From positions 3,162,001 through 3,226,000 of the forward strand of contig NZ_CP009323.1 in NCBI RefSeq assembly GCF_000959725.1: a stretch of DNA of 64,000 nt. Direction: 5' to 3'. The notes beneath the pieces are model-generated. The model was not told where the DNA came from. It saw nothing but the letters and a program-made list of their open reading frames with translations, and did no database searches. Position numbers and translations under genes: made by a program. Below are positions 19,601 through 28,788 of this stretch, piece by piece (position 1 is the stretch's first letter; every line of letters starts with the position of its first letter). Origin of the DNA: Burkholderia gladioli. Lineage in GTDB: Bacteria; Pseudomonadota; Gammaproteobacteria; Burkholderiales; Burkholderiaceae.

Positions 19601-19842
19601 TGCCTTGGTCCTCGGCCTTGCCGATGGGTGTGGTGTGTCGCGGGGACACCCGATGTCTCCCGCCCCCGACCTGTTGGGTCGGGAGGAATGCTAAGCAGGC
19701 ATTTTTTTGTCAGGAAGACCGATCGCAGGCATCGCGATCTGTTGATCCGATCGCCTTGCCGGCACGGGCTCGGGCGGCGATCGGCGATGTGGAAACGGCA
19801 CGACGGCGGCCGTGGCGAACGGCAAGCAACCAGGAGAAGCAG

Positions 19843-20811
19843 ATGACACTGAGCCAGTTGAGGGCGTTTTGCGTGGTGGTCGAGCAGGGCAGTTTCCGCG
19901 CCGCCTCGCGTTCGCTCAATATCGCGCAGAGCGCGCTGACCCACGCGATCCAGAGCCTGGAGGCGGAGCTGGCCGCGCCGCTCCTGACGCGCTCGCACCT
20001 CGGCATCAGCCTGACGCCGTTCGGCGAGCGCCTGCTGGTGCGCGCCAACGCGATCCTGCGCGACTGCGAGCGGATCGACCAGGACATGCGCGAGCTGCAG
20101 GGCCAGCCGAGCGGGCGCATCGCGCTGGGCGTGACCTCCGAGCCGCTGGCCGAGCTGCTGATGCCGGTGATCAAGCGCTTCATGACCGACTACCCGAACG
20201 TGCTGGTGCACGTGTCGAGCGGCGCCTCGAAGATGCTGACCGAGCGCATTCGCGACGGCCGCCTCGATTTCGCGCTGTGCCCGCTGGCGCCGAACGTGAT
20301 CGACGCCGATCTGGAAATCGACCGGCTCTATCGCTCCTCGGCCGCCGTGCTGGCCCGCGCCGGGCATCCCAAGGCCCGCGCCACCTCGCTGGCCGAATTG
20401 GTCGACTGCGAATGGGTGGGCTTCCATCGCGAGGGCATCGCCGGCTTCGCCTCGAACCGGCTGGTCAAGGCCTTCACCGAGCGCGGCCTGGGCGCGCCGA
20501 AGATCGTGCTGACCGCCGATACGCTGCTCGAATCGCTGTACTTCGTCAGCGAGACCGATTACTTGACGGTCGATCCCGGCGTGCTGGCCGATCTCAAGCT
20601 GTTCTCGGGCGCGCTGATCCGGATTCCCGTGCGCGAGACCTTCAGCACGCGCGACATCTGCCTGGTGCGTCGCAGCAACTCGCCGCCCACCGCGGTGGCG
20701 CAGGCGCTGGCCAGCATGCTGGCCTCCTATGCGCGGCTGCGGCGCGGCGTGACCGGGCGGGGCGCGCCGCATGGAGAGGGGTCGGACAAGGACGACGACG
20801 GCCTGATGTAG
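19843..20811 (+). CDS. LysR family transcriptional regulator
   Basis: A 322-residue LysR-type regulator. The N-terminal winged helix (MTLSQLRAFCVVVEQGSFRA, then SLNIAQSALTHAIQSLE) is followed by a substrate-binding domain from about residue 90. An AGGAGAAGCAG leader decides the ATG at 19843; the frame is open further upstream but that part overlaps the porin promoter region. It resembles the NAC/Cbl-like branch. It sits between a divergent porin and the downstream three-gene hydrolase operon and probably senses the substrate of that operon. The C-terminal end is charged and likely disordered. Confidence 0.9.
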   Translation: MTLSQLRAFCVVVEQGSFRAASRSLNIAQSALTHAIQSLEAELAAPLLTRSHLGISLTPFGERLLVRANAILRDCERIDQDMRELQGQPSGRIALGVTSEPLAELLMPVIKRFMTDYPNVLVHVSSGASKMLTERIRDGRLDFALCPLAPNVIDADLEIDRLYRSSAAVLARAGHPKARATSLAELVDCEWVGFHREGIAGFASNRLVKAFTERGLGAPKIVLTADTLLESLYFVSETDYLTVDPGVLADLKLFSGALIRIPVRETFSTRDICLVRRSNSPPTAVAQALASMLASYARLRRGVTGRGAPHGEGSDKDDDGLM

Positions 20812-20944
20812 CCGGCCCGGGCCGTGATCGAAATTTGCGATCACGATAGACCCGAGCCGGCTTCCTGCCGCCAATTCGGGTGGTTAGCATCGGTCTTCAT
20901 CAACCGTCCATCGACGGCCCAACGAAATCGAGGAGCCACGCTTC

Positions 20945-22066
20945 ATGTCATCCCGCGACATCCTTCCCCTGCTGCCCCATACCGACGGCATCGCGCACCA
21001 GCTCTGCGTGCGGCGTTTCGGGACGTCGGAGGCGAAGCGCAAGGTCTATGTGCAGGCCGGCCTGCATGCCGACGAGGTGCCGGCGATGCTGGTGGCCGTC
21101 AGCCTGATGGAGCGGCTGCAGGCGCTCGAGGACGCCGGCCGGCTGCGCTGCGAGGTGGTGCTGCTGAACGCGGCGAACCCGATCGGGCTCGCGCAGTTCG
21201 TGCTCGGCACGCCGATCGGCCGTTTCGACCTGGGCAGCGGGCGCAATTTCAACCGCGGCTTCCCGCTGCTGGGCGAGCGCGTGGCCGATGCGGTCGAGGC
21301 TCGCCTGACCGACGATCTCGAACGCAACCGCCAGGTGATCCGCGAGGCCTGGCGCGCCGAGCTCGACGCGATCAAGCCGCGCCAGACGCTCGACGACCTG
21401 CAACTGAAGCTGATGCAGCTCTCGGTCGACGCCGACATCGTGCTCGACCTGCACTGCTCGCGCGAAGCGGACATGTACGTCTACACCGGCGAGGCGATCT
21501 GGGAGGACGTCGAGCCGCTGGCGCGCTACCTGGGCGCGCGCGCCTCGCTGCTGGCGATCGACGCCGGCGGCCAGTCCTTCGACGAGGCCCACAGCCTGAC
21601 CTGGTGGCAGCTCCAGCAGCGCTACGGCGAGCGCTTCCCGATCCCGCGCGGCACCGTGTCGGTGACGGTCGAGCATCGCGGCCAGCGCGACGTCAGCAAC
21701 GAACTGGCGAATCAGGATGCCGAGGCGATCGTCTCCTACCTGTCGCTGATCGGCATGATCGACGCGCCGGTCGAGCCGCCGCCGCCGCTGCCGCATCCGG
21801 CCACGCCGCTGGCCGGCTGCGAGCGCTTCCACGCGCCGGTGGCCGGCATCCTGGTGCACCTGGTGCAGCCGGGCAGTCTGGTGCGGCCGGGCGATGCGAT
21901 GTTCGAGATCGTCGATCCGATCGACGGCACGCGCACGCGTCTGCACAGCAGCAGCGCCGGCATGTTCTACATGCGCCGCGACGTGCGCTACGTGCGCGCC
22001 GGCGATCCGCTCGGACGGGTGACGGGAGAGCGAAGCCAACGCACGGGCTACCTGCTCAGTGCCTGA
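20945..22066 (+). CDS. Succinylglutamate desuccinylase/aspartoacylase family deacylase
   Basis: A 373-residue zinc-dependent amidohydrolase of the M14/AstE-AspA family, which removes acyl groups from N-acyl amino acids. Zinc ligands are visible as His41 and Glu44 in QAGLHADEVPA and His170 in LDLHCS. The SGRNFNRGFP segment (98-107) is the family substrate-binding motif. The C-terminal 90 residues form a biotinyl-like beta domain (APVAGILVHLVQPGSLVRPGD). It is first in an operon with an ornithine-cyclodeaminase-like gene (28-base gap) and a beta-lactamase-fold hydrolase (11-base gap), which suggests stepwise breakdown of an acylated or conjugated amino acid. Confidence 0.85.
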   Translation: MSSRDILPLLPHTDGIAHQLCVRRFGTSEAKRKVYVQAGLHADEVPAMLVAVSLMERLQALEDAGRLRCEVVLLNAANPIGLAQFVLGTPIGRFDLGSGRNFNRGFPLLGERVADAVEARLTDDLERNRQVIREAWRAELDAIKPRQTLDDLQLKLMQLSVDADIVLDLHCSREADMYVYTGEAIWEDVEPLARYLGARASLLAIDAGGQSFDEAHSLTWWQLQQRYGERFPIPRGTVSVTVEHRGQRDVSNELANQDAEAIVSYLSLIGMIDAPVEPPPPLPHPATPLAGCERFHAPVAGILVHLVQPGSLVRPGDAMFEIVDPIDGTRTRLHSSSAGMFYMRRDVRYVRAGDPLGRVTGERSQRTGYLLSA

Positions 22067-22094
22067 TCCGGACTATTCATTGAGGAAACCGACC

Positions 22095-23180
22095 ATGACG
22101 AGATATCTCGATGTCAGCGACATCCGCAAGCTGGTGGCGGCGACGGGCGCCGAGCGCTTCATCGCGACGCTGGCGGACTATATTCGCGACGACTACCTGC
22201 GCTGGAACGAATTCGACAAGTCTGCGCGCGTGGCCAACCACGTGCCGGGCGGCGTGATCGAGCTGATGCCCACCTCCGACGCGGCACTGTACGGCTTCAA
22301 GTACGTCAACGGCCATCCGAGGAACACCCGCATCAACATGCTGACGGTGATGGCCTTCGGCGTGCTGGCGCGCGTCGACACCGGCTACCCGGTGCTGTTC
22401 AGCGAGTTCACCATCATGACCGCGCTGCGCACCGCCGCCACCTCGGCGCTGGCCGCGCGCTACCTGGCGCGGCGCGATGCGCGCACCATGGCCTTGATCG
22501 GCAACGGCGCGCAGAGCGAATTCCAGATCCTGGCGTTCCGCGCCATGCTCGGCATCAACGAGGTGCGCCTGTTCGACGTCGACCCGGCGGCCACCGACAA
22601 GCTGGTGCTCAACCTCGGCGGCACGCCGGGCCTCACGCTGGTCCGCGCCGCGAGCGCGGCCGAGGCGGTGCGCGGCGCCGACATCGTGACCACCATCACG
22701 GCCGACAAGACCAATGCCACCATCCTCACGCCGGAGATGATCGAGCCGGGCATGCATGTGAACGCGGTGGGCGGCGACTGCCCCGGCAAGACCGAGCTGC
22801 ACGCCGAGGTGCTCAGGCGCGCGCGCGTGGTGGTGGAGTTCGAGCCGCAGACGCGCATCGAAGGCGACATCCAGCAGTTGCCGGCCGACTCGCCCGTGGT
22901 GCATCTCTGGCGCGTGCTGGCCGGCCAGGAGCCGGGCCGCACCAGCGCGCAGGAGGTGACGGTGTTCGATTCGGTCGGCTTCGCGCTGGAGGATTTCTCG
23001 GCGCTGCGCTACCTGCACGACATGGCCGAGCGGCTCGGCGTGGGCGAGGACATCGACCTGATCCCGGCGCCCGAGGATCCCAAGGATCTCTACCAGTACA
23101 TCGCCTCGCCCTCGGTGCCGGCGCTGTTCGACGCGGTGGCCTCGCGCGCGCAGGCCGCGATGAACGCGGCGATGCTCTGA
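22095..23180 (+). CDS. Ornithine cyclodeaminase/mu-crystallin family enzyme
   Basis: A 361-residue Rossmann-fold enzyme. The dinucleotide motif is GNGAQS (136-141), the amino-acid site carries Lys69 in GFKYVNGHP and Arg112, and DSVGFALED near the C-terminus is diagnostic. Family members convert ornithine to proline plus ammonia or reduce/oxidise related amino or imino acids. A GAGGAAACC leader supports the ATG at 22095. Its place between a deacylase and a hydrolase suggests it acts on the amino acid released by the first enzyme. Other options in the family are alanine dehydrogenase, ketimine reductase and SbnB-like enzymes. Confidence 0.88.
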   Translation: MTRYLDVSDIRKLVAATGAERFIATLADYIRDDYLRWNEFDKSARVANHVPGGVIELMPTSDAALYGFKYVNGHPRNTRINMLTVMAFGVLARVDTGYPVLFSEFTIMTALRTAATSALAARYLARRDARTMALIGNGAQSEFQILAFRAMLGINEVRLFDVDPAATDKLVLNLGGTPGLTLVRAASAAEAVRGADIVTTITADKTNATILTPEMIEPGMHVNAVGGDCPGKTELHAEVLRRARVVVEFEPQTRIEGDIQQLPADSPVVHLWRVLAGQEPGRTSAQEVTVFDSVGFALEDFSALRYLHDMAERLGVGEDIDLIPAPEDPKDLYQYIASPSVPALFDAVASRAQAAMNAAML

Positions 23181-23191
23181 ACGGGGCACTC

Positions 23192-24703
23192 ATGACCACG
23201 ACGTCTCCCATCGCGGGTCTGCATGCCGGCGCTCCCGCCCCGGGCGCGCGCTTCGACGACGGCCTGCCGCGCGCTCGCGCCTCGGCGATGGGCGTCGACG
23301 CGAGCGCGGTCGCGGCCTGGCTCGACGATGTCGAGCAGGCGGGCCTCGACCTGCACGCCTTCATGTTGCACCGGCACGGCCATGTGATCGCCGAGGGCTG
23401 GCGCTGGCCCTATCGCGCCGACCGCTTGCGCAACCTGCATTCGGTGGCCAAGAGCTTCACGGCCTGCGCGATCGCCTTCGCGATCGAGGAAGGGCGGCTC
23501 AGGCTCGAGGACCGGCTCGGCGACTTCTTCGCCGAGGTGCCGCCGGCCCCGCATCCGGCCGCCGCGATGACGGTGGCCGACCTGCTGACGATGCGCACCG
23601 GCCATGCCGGCGAAACCTCGGGGGCGGTCTGGCGGCGGATGTCGAGCAGTTGGATCGAGGCCTTCTTCGCGATTCCGGTGGAGACGCCGCCGGGCTCGAA
23701 CTTCGTCTATACGAGCGCGGCCAGCTACATGCTGTCGGCGCTGGTCAGCCGCGTGACCGGCGAGACCATGCACGCGTACCTGCGTCCTCGCCTGTTCGCG
23801 CCGCTCGGCATCAGCGGCGAGACCTGGGATATCGGCACCGACGGCATCAACCCGGGCGGCAACGGCTTGTGGGCGCATACCGCCGACCTGCTCAAGCTCG
23901 GCATCCTGCATGCGCAGGGCGGCGTCTGGGAAGGGCGGCGAGTGCTGCCCGAAGCCTGGGTGGCCGAGGCCACGCGCGCGCAGGAGGCCTCGAATCGCTA
24001 CGGTTATCACTGGTGGGTGCACGACGGCGGCAGCTACAGCGCGATCGGCAAGTTCGTGCAACTGGTGCGCGTGTTCCCGGAAGCCGGCGTGACGCTGGCC
24101 GTGACCGGCGCGATCAAGGGCAGCAAGCGACTGATGCCGCTGATCGAATGGCATCTGCCGGCCGCGTTCCGCGATGCGCCCTTCGACGGCGCGCCGGCCG
24201 ATGCCGCGCTCGACGCGGCGCTCGCGCGCTGGCAGTCGCCCGAGGCGGCTTCGCCGTGGCAGCGGGCCTTCGAGGATACGCAGGCCGAGCGGCCGGGCGT
24301 GCCGGCCGTCGGCGAATGGCGTTTCGTGCTCGATCCGAACGAGGGCGACGCGAGCGAGCTGCGGTTGCTGTTCGCCGAGGGGCGCTGCGAATGCCGGCTG
24401 GTCGACCGCGAGGGCGAGCATCTCGTGACGGCCGGGCTCGGCCGCTGGATCGAATCGACCACCGACATGCCCGGCGCCGACCTGCATCACGGCTATCGCT
24501 TCCAGGACAGCCCGGTGGTGGCGCGCGCGGGCTGGGTCGACGAGGCCACGCTGAGGATGGTCTGGCTCTATCCTGAGACGGCCTTCCGCGACCTGGTGGA
24601 ATGCGAGTTCGACGGCGAGCGCGTGACGCTGCGGCGCTCGGTCAACATCAATAGCGGCGCGCTCGCGCTGAAGGACCTGAGCGGCCGTCGCGCGGCGTCC
24701 TGA
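23192..24703 (+). CDS. Serine hydrolase of the class C beta-lactamase/esterase fold
   Basis: A 503-residue protein with no signal peptide, so probably cytoplasmic. The catalytic SxxK is Ser84-Val-Ala-Lys87 in LHSVAKSFTA and the YxS motif is Tyr173-Thr-Ser175. Beta-lactamase-fold text runs to about residue 330 (PLGISGETWDIGTDG). A further C-terminal domain of about 150 residues is beta-rich. The family includes esterases, D-aminopeptidases and amidases. It closes the operon 11 bases after the cyclodeaminase gene and precedes a terminator. The first 25 residues are Pro/Ala-rich. Confidence 0.88.
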   Translation: MTTTSPIAGLHAGAPAPGARFDDGLPRARASAMGVDASAVAAWLDDVEQAGLDLHAFMLHRHGHVIAEGWRWPYRADRLRNLHSVAKSFTACAIAFAIEEGRLRLEDRLGDFFAEVPPAPHPAAAMTVADLLTMRTGHAGETSGAVWRRMSSSWIEAFFAIPVETPPGSNFVYTSAASYMLSALVSRVTGETMHAYLRPRLFAPLGISGETWDIGTDGINPGGNGLWAHTADLLKLGILHAQGGVWEGRRVLPEAWVAEATRAQEASNRYGYHWWVHDGGSYSAIGKFVQLVRVFPEAGVTLAVTGAIKGSKRLMPLIEWHLPAAFRDAPFDGAPADAALDAALARWQSPEAASPWQRAFEDTQAERPGVPAVGEWRFVLDPNEGDASELRLLFAEGRCECRLVDREGEHLVTAGLGRWIESTTDMPGADLHHGYRFQDSPVVARAGWVDEATLRMVWLYPETAFRDLVECEFDGERVTLRRSVNINSGALALKDLSGRRAAS

Positions 24704-24724
24704 GCGAGCGGCTGCCGAAAGCAG

Positions 24725-24763
24725 AAGGGCAAGCACCGGTTTCCCGGCGCTTGCCCTTTTTTG
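24725..24763 (+). terminator. Intrinsic terminator closing the deacylase operon
   Basis: AAGGGCAAGC and GCTTGCCCTT form a 10-bp stem with an inner CCGG/CCGG pair, followed by a run of T. It lies 22 bases after the serine-hydrolase stop codon. Confidence 0.88.
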
Positions 24764-25032
24764 TTTCGCGAGGACTCCTGATGCGGCTTGGTATCGCGGG
24801 GCTTCCATGCGGCTCCGGAATCCGGCTTTCCGGGGGGAGCGTTACGGCGACGAGATCACGCTCATCATGTCCGCAGCCGATACGGCACAGCCCTGCCAGG
24901 ACGGTCGAACCGCGGGATGTTGTGACGCCTGGCCTCCTGTTCTCTACAGCCCCCTGGACGAAAGATTGCCTCTACGTTCCGCCGTCGCCTGATGAATTCG
25001 CCCGACATATGCCTTATGGCGTACCTGTCCAG

Positions 25033-25155
25033 ATGGTCATGAAGCTGACAGACCACCAGACCACGGCGATGCTTATGCATTATGTTCAGGCCGAGGGCAA
25101 CGCGGCGCGGGACCCAGCCGAGCGGCTGACGAGCCGGCCGCTGGCTAGCACGGGA
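25033..25155 (+). pseudogene. C-terminal fragment of a tyrosine-recombinase integrase
   Basis: An isolated frame reads KLTDHQTTAMLMHYVQAEG and then RDPAERLTS. This matches the last box of phage-type tyrosine recombinases (L-x-G-H ... T-A-M-x-x-x-Y-V-H). The catalytic-site His and the Tyr nucleophile position remain, but the conserved Gly before His is Asp and the rest of the gene is absent. The remaining 24764-25032 stretch shows no recognisable coding sequence. It is most likely the scar of an integrated element that delivered the nuclease gene just downstream. Confidence 0.6.
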
Positions 25156-25180
25156 CATCCCATTCCATGGAGGCAACAGC

Positions 25181-26347
25181 ATGACAAGGAAGGCGCGTGC
25201 GGCGGCGCGCAAGCCCGCCGCTTTGCCGTCGGGCTATGCCGGCATTCACGGCGATATCGTGGAGCTGCTTAATGGTGCGCGCCGGGCTGCGGCGCGCAGT
25301 GTCAATGCGCTGATGACGGCCAGTTATTGGGAGATCGGCCGCCGGATCGTCGAAGCCGAGCAGAAAGGCAAGCGCCGGGCCGGTTATGGCGAGCAGTTGA
25401 TGGCGCGACTATCCACCGATCTGACTGCCCGCTTCGGGCGTGGGTTCAGCCCGGACAACCTGGAGAACATGCGGCGTTTCTTCCTCACATACCCCGCGGC
25501 CGCGATTCCCGAGACACCGTCTCGGAAATCCGGGAAAGGACCGCGCGCAGAAAAATCCGAGACAGCGTCTCGGAAATTCCACCTCTCCGAACTGGCCCAG
25601 GTTTTCGCACTTCCTTGGTCGGCCTATGTTCGACTGCTGTCGGTCAAGGATGACCATGCCAGGCATTTCTACGAGGTCGAGGCGTTGCGCAGTGGCTGGA
25701 GCGTGCGCCAGCTCGACCGTCAGATCGGAAGTCAGTTCTACGAACGCACGGCCTTGTCCAAGGACAAGGCAGCAATGCTGGCCAAGGCAGCCGTGGCCAG
25801 GCCCGAGGATGTCGTCGTGCCCGGCGACGCGATCAAGGACCCGTATGTGCTGGAGTTCCTCGACCTCAAGGACGAGTATTCGGAGTCTGATCTGGAAGCG
25901 GCGTTGATCCGGAGGCTGGAGGACTTCTTGCTGGAGTTGGGAGAAGGATTTTCCTTCGTAGGTCGGCAACGTCGGTTGCGCATCGATCAGACCTGGTATC
26001 GAGTGGACCTGTTGCTCTTCCACCGCAAGCTGCGCTGCCTGGTCATCGTGGACCTGAAACTGGGCAGCCTGACCCATGCCGATGTGGGACAGATGCACAT
26101 GTACTGCAACTACGCCAAGGAGCATTGGGCCTATCCGGACGAGAGCCCGCCAGTGGGGTTGATCCTCTGCGCCGACAAGGGCCATGCCCTGGCGCGGTAT
26201 GCGCTGGATGGCCTGCCGACCAAGATCATGGCAGCCAACTACCGGACGGTGCTGCCGAATGCAGCGTTGCTGCAAAAAGAGCTGGAGAACACACGACGCC
26301 TGCTCGAATCTCGCGGAACGCCGCCTTTCAAGAACGACAAGCCGTAG
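25181..26347 (+). CDS. YhcG/DUF1016 family PDDEXK nuclease
   Basis: A 388-residue protein with the two DUF1016 parts. An N-terminal DNA-binding-like region (SYWEIGRRIVEAEQKGKRRAGYG, FSPDNLENMRRFFLTYP) is joined through a variable linker to a PDDEXK nuclease core (about 235-360). In the core, RVDLLLFHRKLRCLVIVDLKLG supplies the Asp and the Asp-Leu-Lys catalytic elements. Proteins of this family accompany restriction-modification or mobile DNA and are proposed junction-type nucleases; the role here is not known. The linker (residues 108-133) is encoded by two copies of a palindromic unit. The gene is less GC-biased than its neighbours and follows an integrase remnant, so horizontal acquisition is likely. 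Confidence 0.88.
   Translation: MTRKARAAARKPAALPSGYAGIHGDIVELLNGARRAAARSVNALMTASYWEIGRRIVEAEQKGKRRAGYGEQLMARLSTDLTARFGRGFSPDNLENMRRFFLTYPAAAIPETPSRKSGKGPRAEKSETASRKFHLSELAQVFALPWSAYVRLLSVKDDHARHFYEVEALRSGWSVRQLDRQIGSQFYERTALSKDKAAMLAKAAVARPEDVVVPGDAIKDPYVLEFLDLKDEYSESDLEAALIRRLEDFLLELGEGFSFVGRQRRLRIDQTWYRVDLLLFHRKLRCLVIVDLKLGSLTHADVGQMHMYCNYAKEHWAYPDESPPVGLILCADKGHALARYALDGLPTKIMAANYRTVLPNAALLQKELENTRRLLESRGTPPFKNDKP
25509..25573. repeat. Two palindromic units inside the YhcG linker
   Basis: CCGAGACACCGTCTCGG (25509-25525) and CCGAGACAGCGTCTCGG (25557-25573) are near-identical palindromes 48 bases apart, each followed by AAAT. They encode the repeated peptide ETxSRK in the linker of the nuclease and keep the frame because the spacing is exactly 16 codons. 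Confidence 0.8.
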
Positions 26348-26477
26348 CCGAATCTCAGGGCATTCCGCCGTCTAGCCGAGCTTTTGCTCGTGTCGACCGC
26401 GCGGAACAGGGAACAGCCGAAAGGCTGCGCGCCGAATTCGGGGGGGCGGCACGGTGTGAACAGCAAACGCTCTTTTC

Positions 26478-27674
26478 TCAGGACTCCCCACGCACCGGCA
26501 CGCCCGCCACGATGGTGGTGACGCCCACCACCAGCACCACGGCGGCGGCCACGAACACGCCGGTCGCGCCATTGGTGTCGAACACCACGCCGCCGGCCGC
26601 CGCGCCCAACGAGATGGCCAGCTGGATGGCCGCCACGATCAGGCCGCCGGCGCTCTCGGCCTCGTCGGGCACTACCCGCGTGACCCAGGTCGACCAGGCT
26701 ACCGGCACGCCGCCGAAGGCCGCGCCCCACAGCGCCACCAGCACCGCGTCCAGCGCGGTGAGCTTGCCGAACAGCGCCAGCGCCGCGCCCAGCACCACCA
26801 TCAGCGCCGGCATCGCGATCATCATCGGTCGCAGCCCGCGCTCGAGCGCGCGGCCCGCCACCGGCGTGAACAGGAAGTTGGCCACACCGTAGCCGAGCAG
26901 GATCGCGGACAGCGCGTTCACGCCCACCCCGGCCACGTCCTCCAGGAAGGGCCGCAGGTAGGTGAAGAAGGCGAAGTGGCCGGTAAACACCAGGGTCACC
27001 GCGAACATGCCGATGCCCACCGTCGGGCGGCGCAACACGTCGAGCAGGGTGCGCAGGCGCGTGGTGCCGCTCGGTGCCATCGAGGGCAGGGTGGCAAATT
27101 GCGCGGCCAGGGCCAGCGCGCCGATCGCGGCGGCCGCGTAGAACACGTTGCGCCAGCCGATCAGGTGACCGAAGTAGCTGCCGAGCGGCGCGGCGGCGAT
27201 GGTCGCCACGGCCACCCCGCTGAAGATGATCGACAGCGCGCGCGGCACCATCGCGGCCGGCACCAGCCGCATCGCGGTGGCCGCCGACATGGTCCAGAAG
27301 CCGCCCAGCGCGATGCCGAGCAGCACGCGGCCGAGCAGGATCGCCAGGAAGGTGCCGGCCGAGGCCACCAGCAGGTTGGAGATCACCAGCAGCACCGAGA
27401 AGGCCAGCAGCACGCGGCGCCGGTCGATGCCGCGCGTGAGGACCGCGATCAGCAGGCTGGTGACCAGCGCCACCGCGGCGGTGACGGTCACCGCCTGGCC
27501 GGCGGTGCCCTCGGTGATGCCGAGGCTGGCGGCCAGCGGCGTGAGCAGGCTGGCGGGCAGGAATTCCGCGGTGACCAGCCCGAACACGCCCAGCGCCAGG
27601 GCGTAGACGGCGCTCCAGGAGGCGCGTTCGACCGGGATCACGGTCGCGGAGGAGGTCGGGGTGCCGATGTCCAT
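26478..27674 (-). CDS. MFS drug/sugar efflux transporter (DHA1-like)
   Basis: A 398-residue inner-membrane protein with about twelve helices. It has the DHA1-type opening (YALALGVFGLVTAEFLPASLL), motif A-like RGIDRRRVLLAFS between helices 2 and 3, and GRVLLGIALGGFW in helix 4. It resembles the SotB/YdeA/AraJ arabinose and drug efflux proteins. It diverges from an AraC-type regulator 112 bases away, a recurrent efflux/regulator pair, so induction by that regulator is inferred. The substrate is unknown. Confidence 0.9.
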   Translation of the reverse strand: MDIGTPTSSATVIPVERASWSAVYALALGVFGLVTAEFLPASLLTPLAASLGITEGTAGQAVTVTAAVALVTSLLIAVLTRGIDRRRVLLAFSVLLVISNLLVASAGTFLAILLGRVLLGIALGGFWTMSAATAMRLVPAAMVPRALSIIFSGVAVATIAAAPLGSYFGHLIGWRNVFYAAAAIGALALAAQFATLPSMAPSGTTRLRTLLDVLRRPTVGIGMFAVTLVFTGHFAFFTYLRPFLEDVAGVGVNALSAILLGYGVANFLFTPVAGRALERGLRPMMIAMPALMVVLGAALALFGKLTALDAVLVALWGAAFGGVPVAWSTWVTRVVPDEAESAGGLIVAAIQLAISLGAAAGGVVFDTNGATGVFVAAAVVLVVGVTTIVAGVPVRGES

Positions 27675-27786
27675 GTTCTTGATGAGGCTTCCGGTTAGGG
27701 TTTACGACAGGCGCACAGATTACGGGCCGGCAGCCTGACGGTCTATGACATACAATCCGCAAAACTTGATCGTTCGTCCGGAAATC

Positions 27787-28788
27787 ATGCCCGACCTTTC
27801 GAAATTCGACCCCGATTCCCACGATCTGGTCAGCGAACTGCTGCTGGGGATGCGCCTGAAGGGCGTGCAGTACCGCCGGATCCACGTCGCGCCGCCGTTC
27901 GGGCTGCGCTTCCAGAACCCGCCCGAGTGCGGGGTGTTCTACTTCGTGGCGCGCGGCTCGATGCTGCTGCGTGACGGGAGCGACGCGGGCGGCGGCGCGC
28001 TCATGGAACTGAAGGCCGGCGACGCGGTGCTGATGCCGCGCGGCGGCGAGCATGCGCTGCTGTCTGCGCCCGGGGTGAGCTGCACCTCGCTGGCCGATCT
28101 CGACGCGACGCGCATCTGCGAGTCGATCGCGGCGATCAACGCGATGCACGGCGGCCGGCTCGAGAAGGGCGAGATCAGCGACGACGTGCTGATCTTCTGC
28201 GGCTGCATGGAGCTGGACCTGGGCGGCATGCAGCCGCTGGTGGCCTCGATGCCCGGGATCATGCACGTGGGCACCTTGCTCGACCGCTATCCGGAGCTGC
28301 GCGCGATGCTCGACGCGATGGAGCGCGAGTCCTGCTCGGAGCGTGCCGGCTACGCGGCGGTGCTGGCGCGGCTGGCCGATGTGGTGGCCGCCTTCATCGT
28401 GCGCGGCTGGGTGGAGTGCGGCTGCGGCGACGCGGCCGGCTGGGTGCAGGCGCTGCGCGATCCGCGCCTGGGCCGCGCGCTGGTGGCCCTGCATCGCGAG
28501 CCGGGCCGCAACTGGACCGTCGCCGAGCTGGCCGCCGAGGCCGGCAATTCGCGCTCGGTGTTCGCCGAGCGTTTCCTGGCCGCCACCGGCATGACGCCGC
28601 TGCGCTACCTGACCGAGCTGCGCATGCGGCTGGCCGCGCAATGGATCGCGCGCGACCGCGAGCCGATCGAGGCGGTGTCCTACCGGCTCGGCTACGGCTC
28701 GCTGGCCGCCTTCAGCCGCGCCTTCAAGCGCACCATCGGGCAGCCGCCGGGAGCGTTGCGCGCCCAGGGCGAGGGCTTGAGCGGCTGA
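27787..28788 (+). CDS. AraC family regulator with N-terminal cupin
   Basis: A regulator of about 333 residues. The N-terminal cupin (about 15-110, with GDAVLMPRGGEHALL) probably binds a small effector. The C-terminal AraC-type double helix-turn-helix spans about 235-330 (NWTVAELAAEAGNSRSVFAERF and YRLGYGSLAAFSRAFKRTIG). The start is a choice: an ATG at 27745 is also in frame but lacks a ribosome-binding site, whereas GGA precedes 27787. It diverges from the MFS transporter and probably activates it. Confidence 0.85.
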   Translation: MPDLSKFDPDSHDLVSELLLGMRLKGVQYRRIHVAPPFGLRFQNPPECGVFYFVARGSMLLRDGSDAGGGALMELKAGDAVLMPRGGEHALLSAPGVSCTSLADLDATRICESIAAINAMHGGRLEKGEISDDVLIFCGCMELDLGGMQPLVASMPGIMHVGTLLDRYPELRAMLDAMERESCSERAGYAAVLARLADVVAAFIVRGWVECGCGDAAGWVQALRDPRLGRALVALHREPGRNWTVAELAAEAGNSRSVFAERFLAATGMTPLRYLTELRMRLAAQWIARDREPIEAVSYRLGYGSLAAFSRAFKRTIGQPPGALRAQGEGLSG

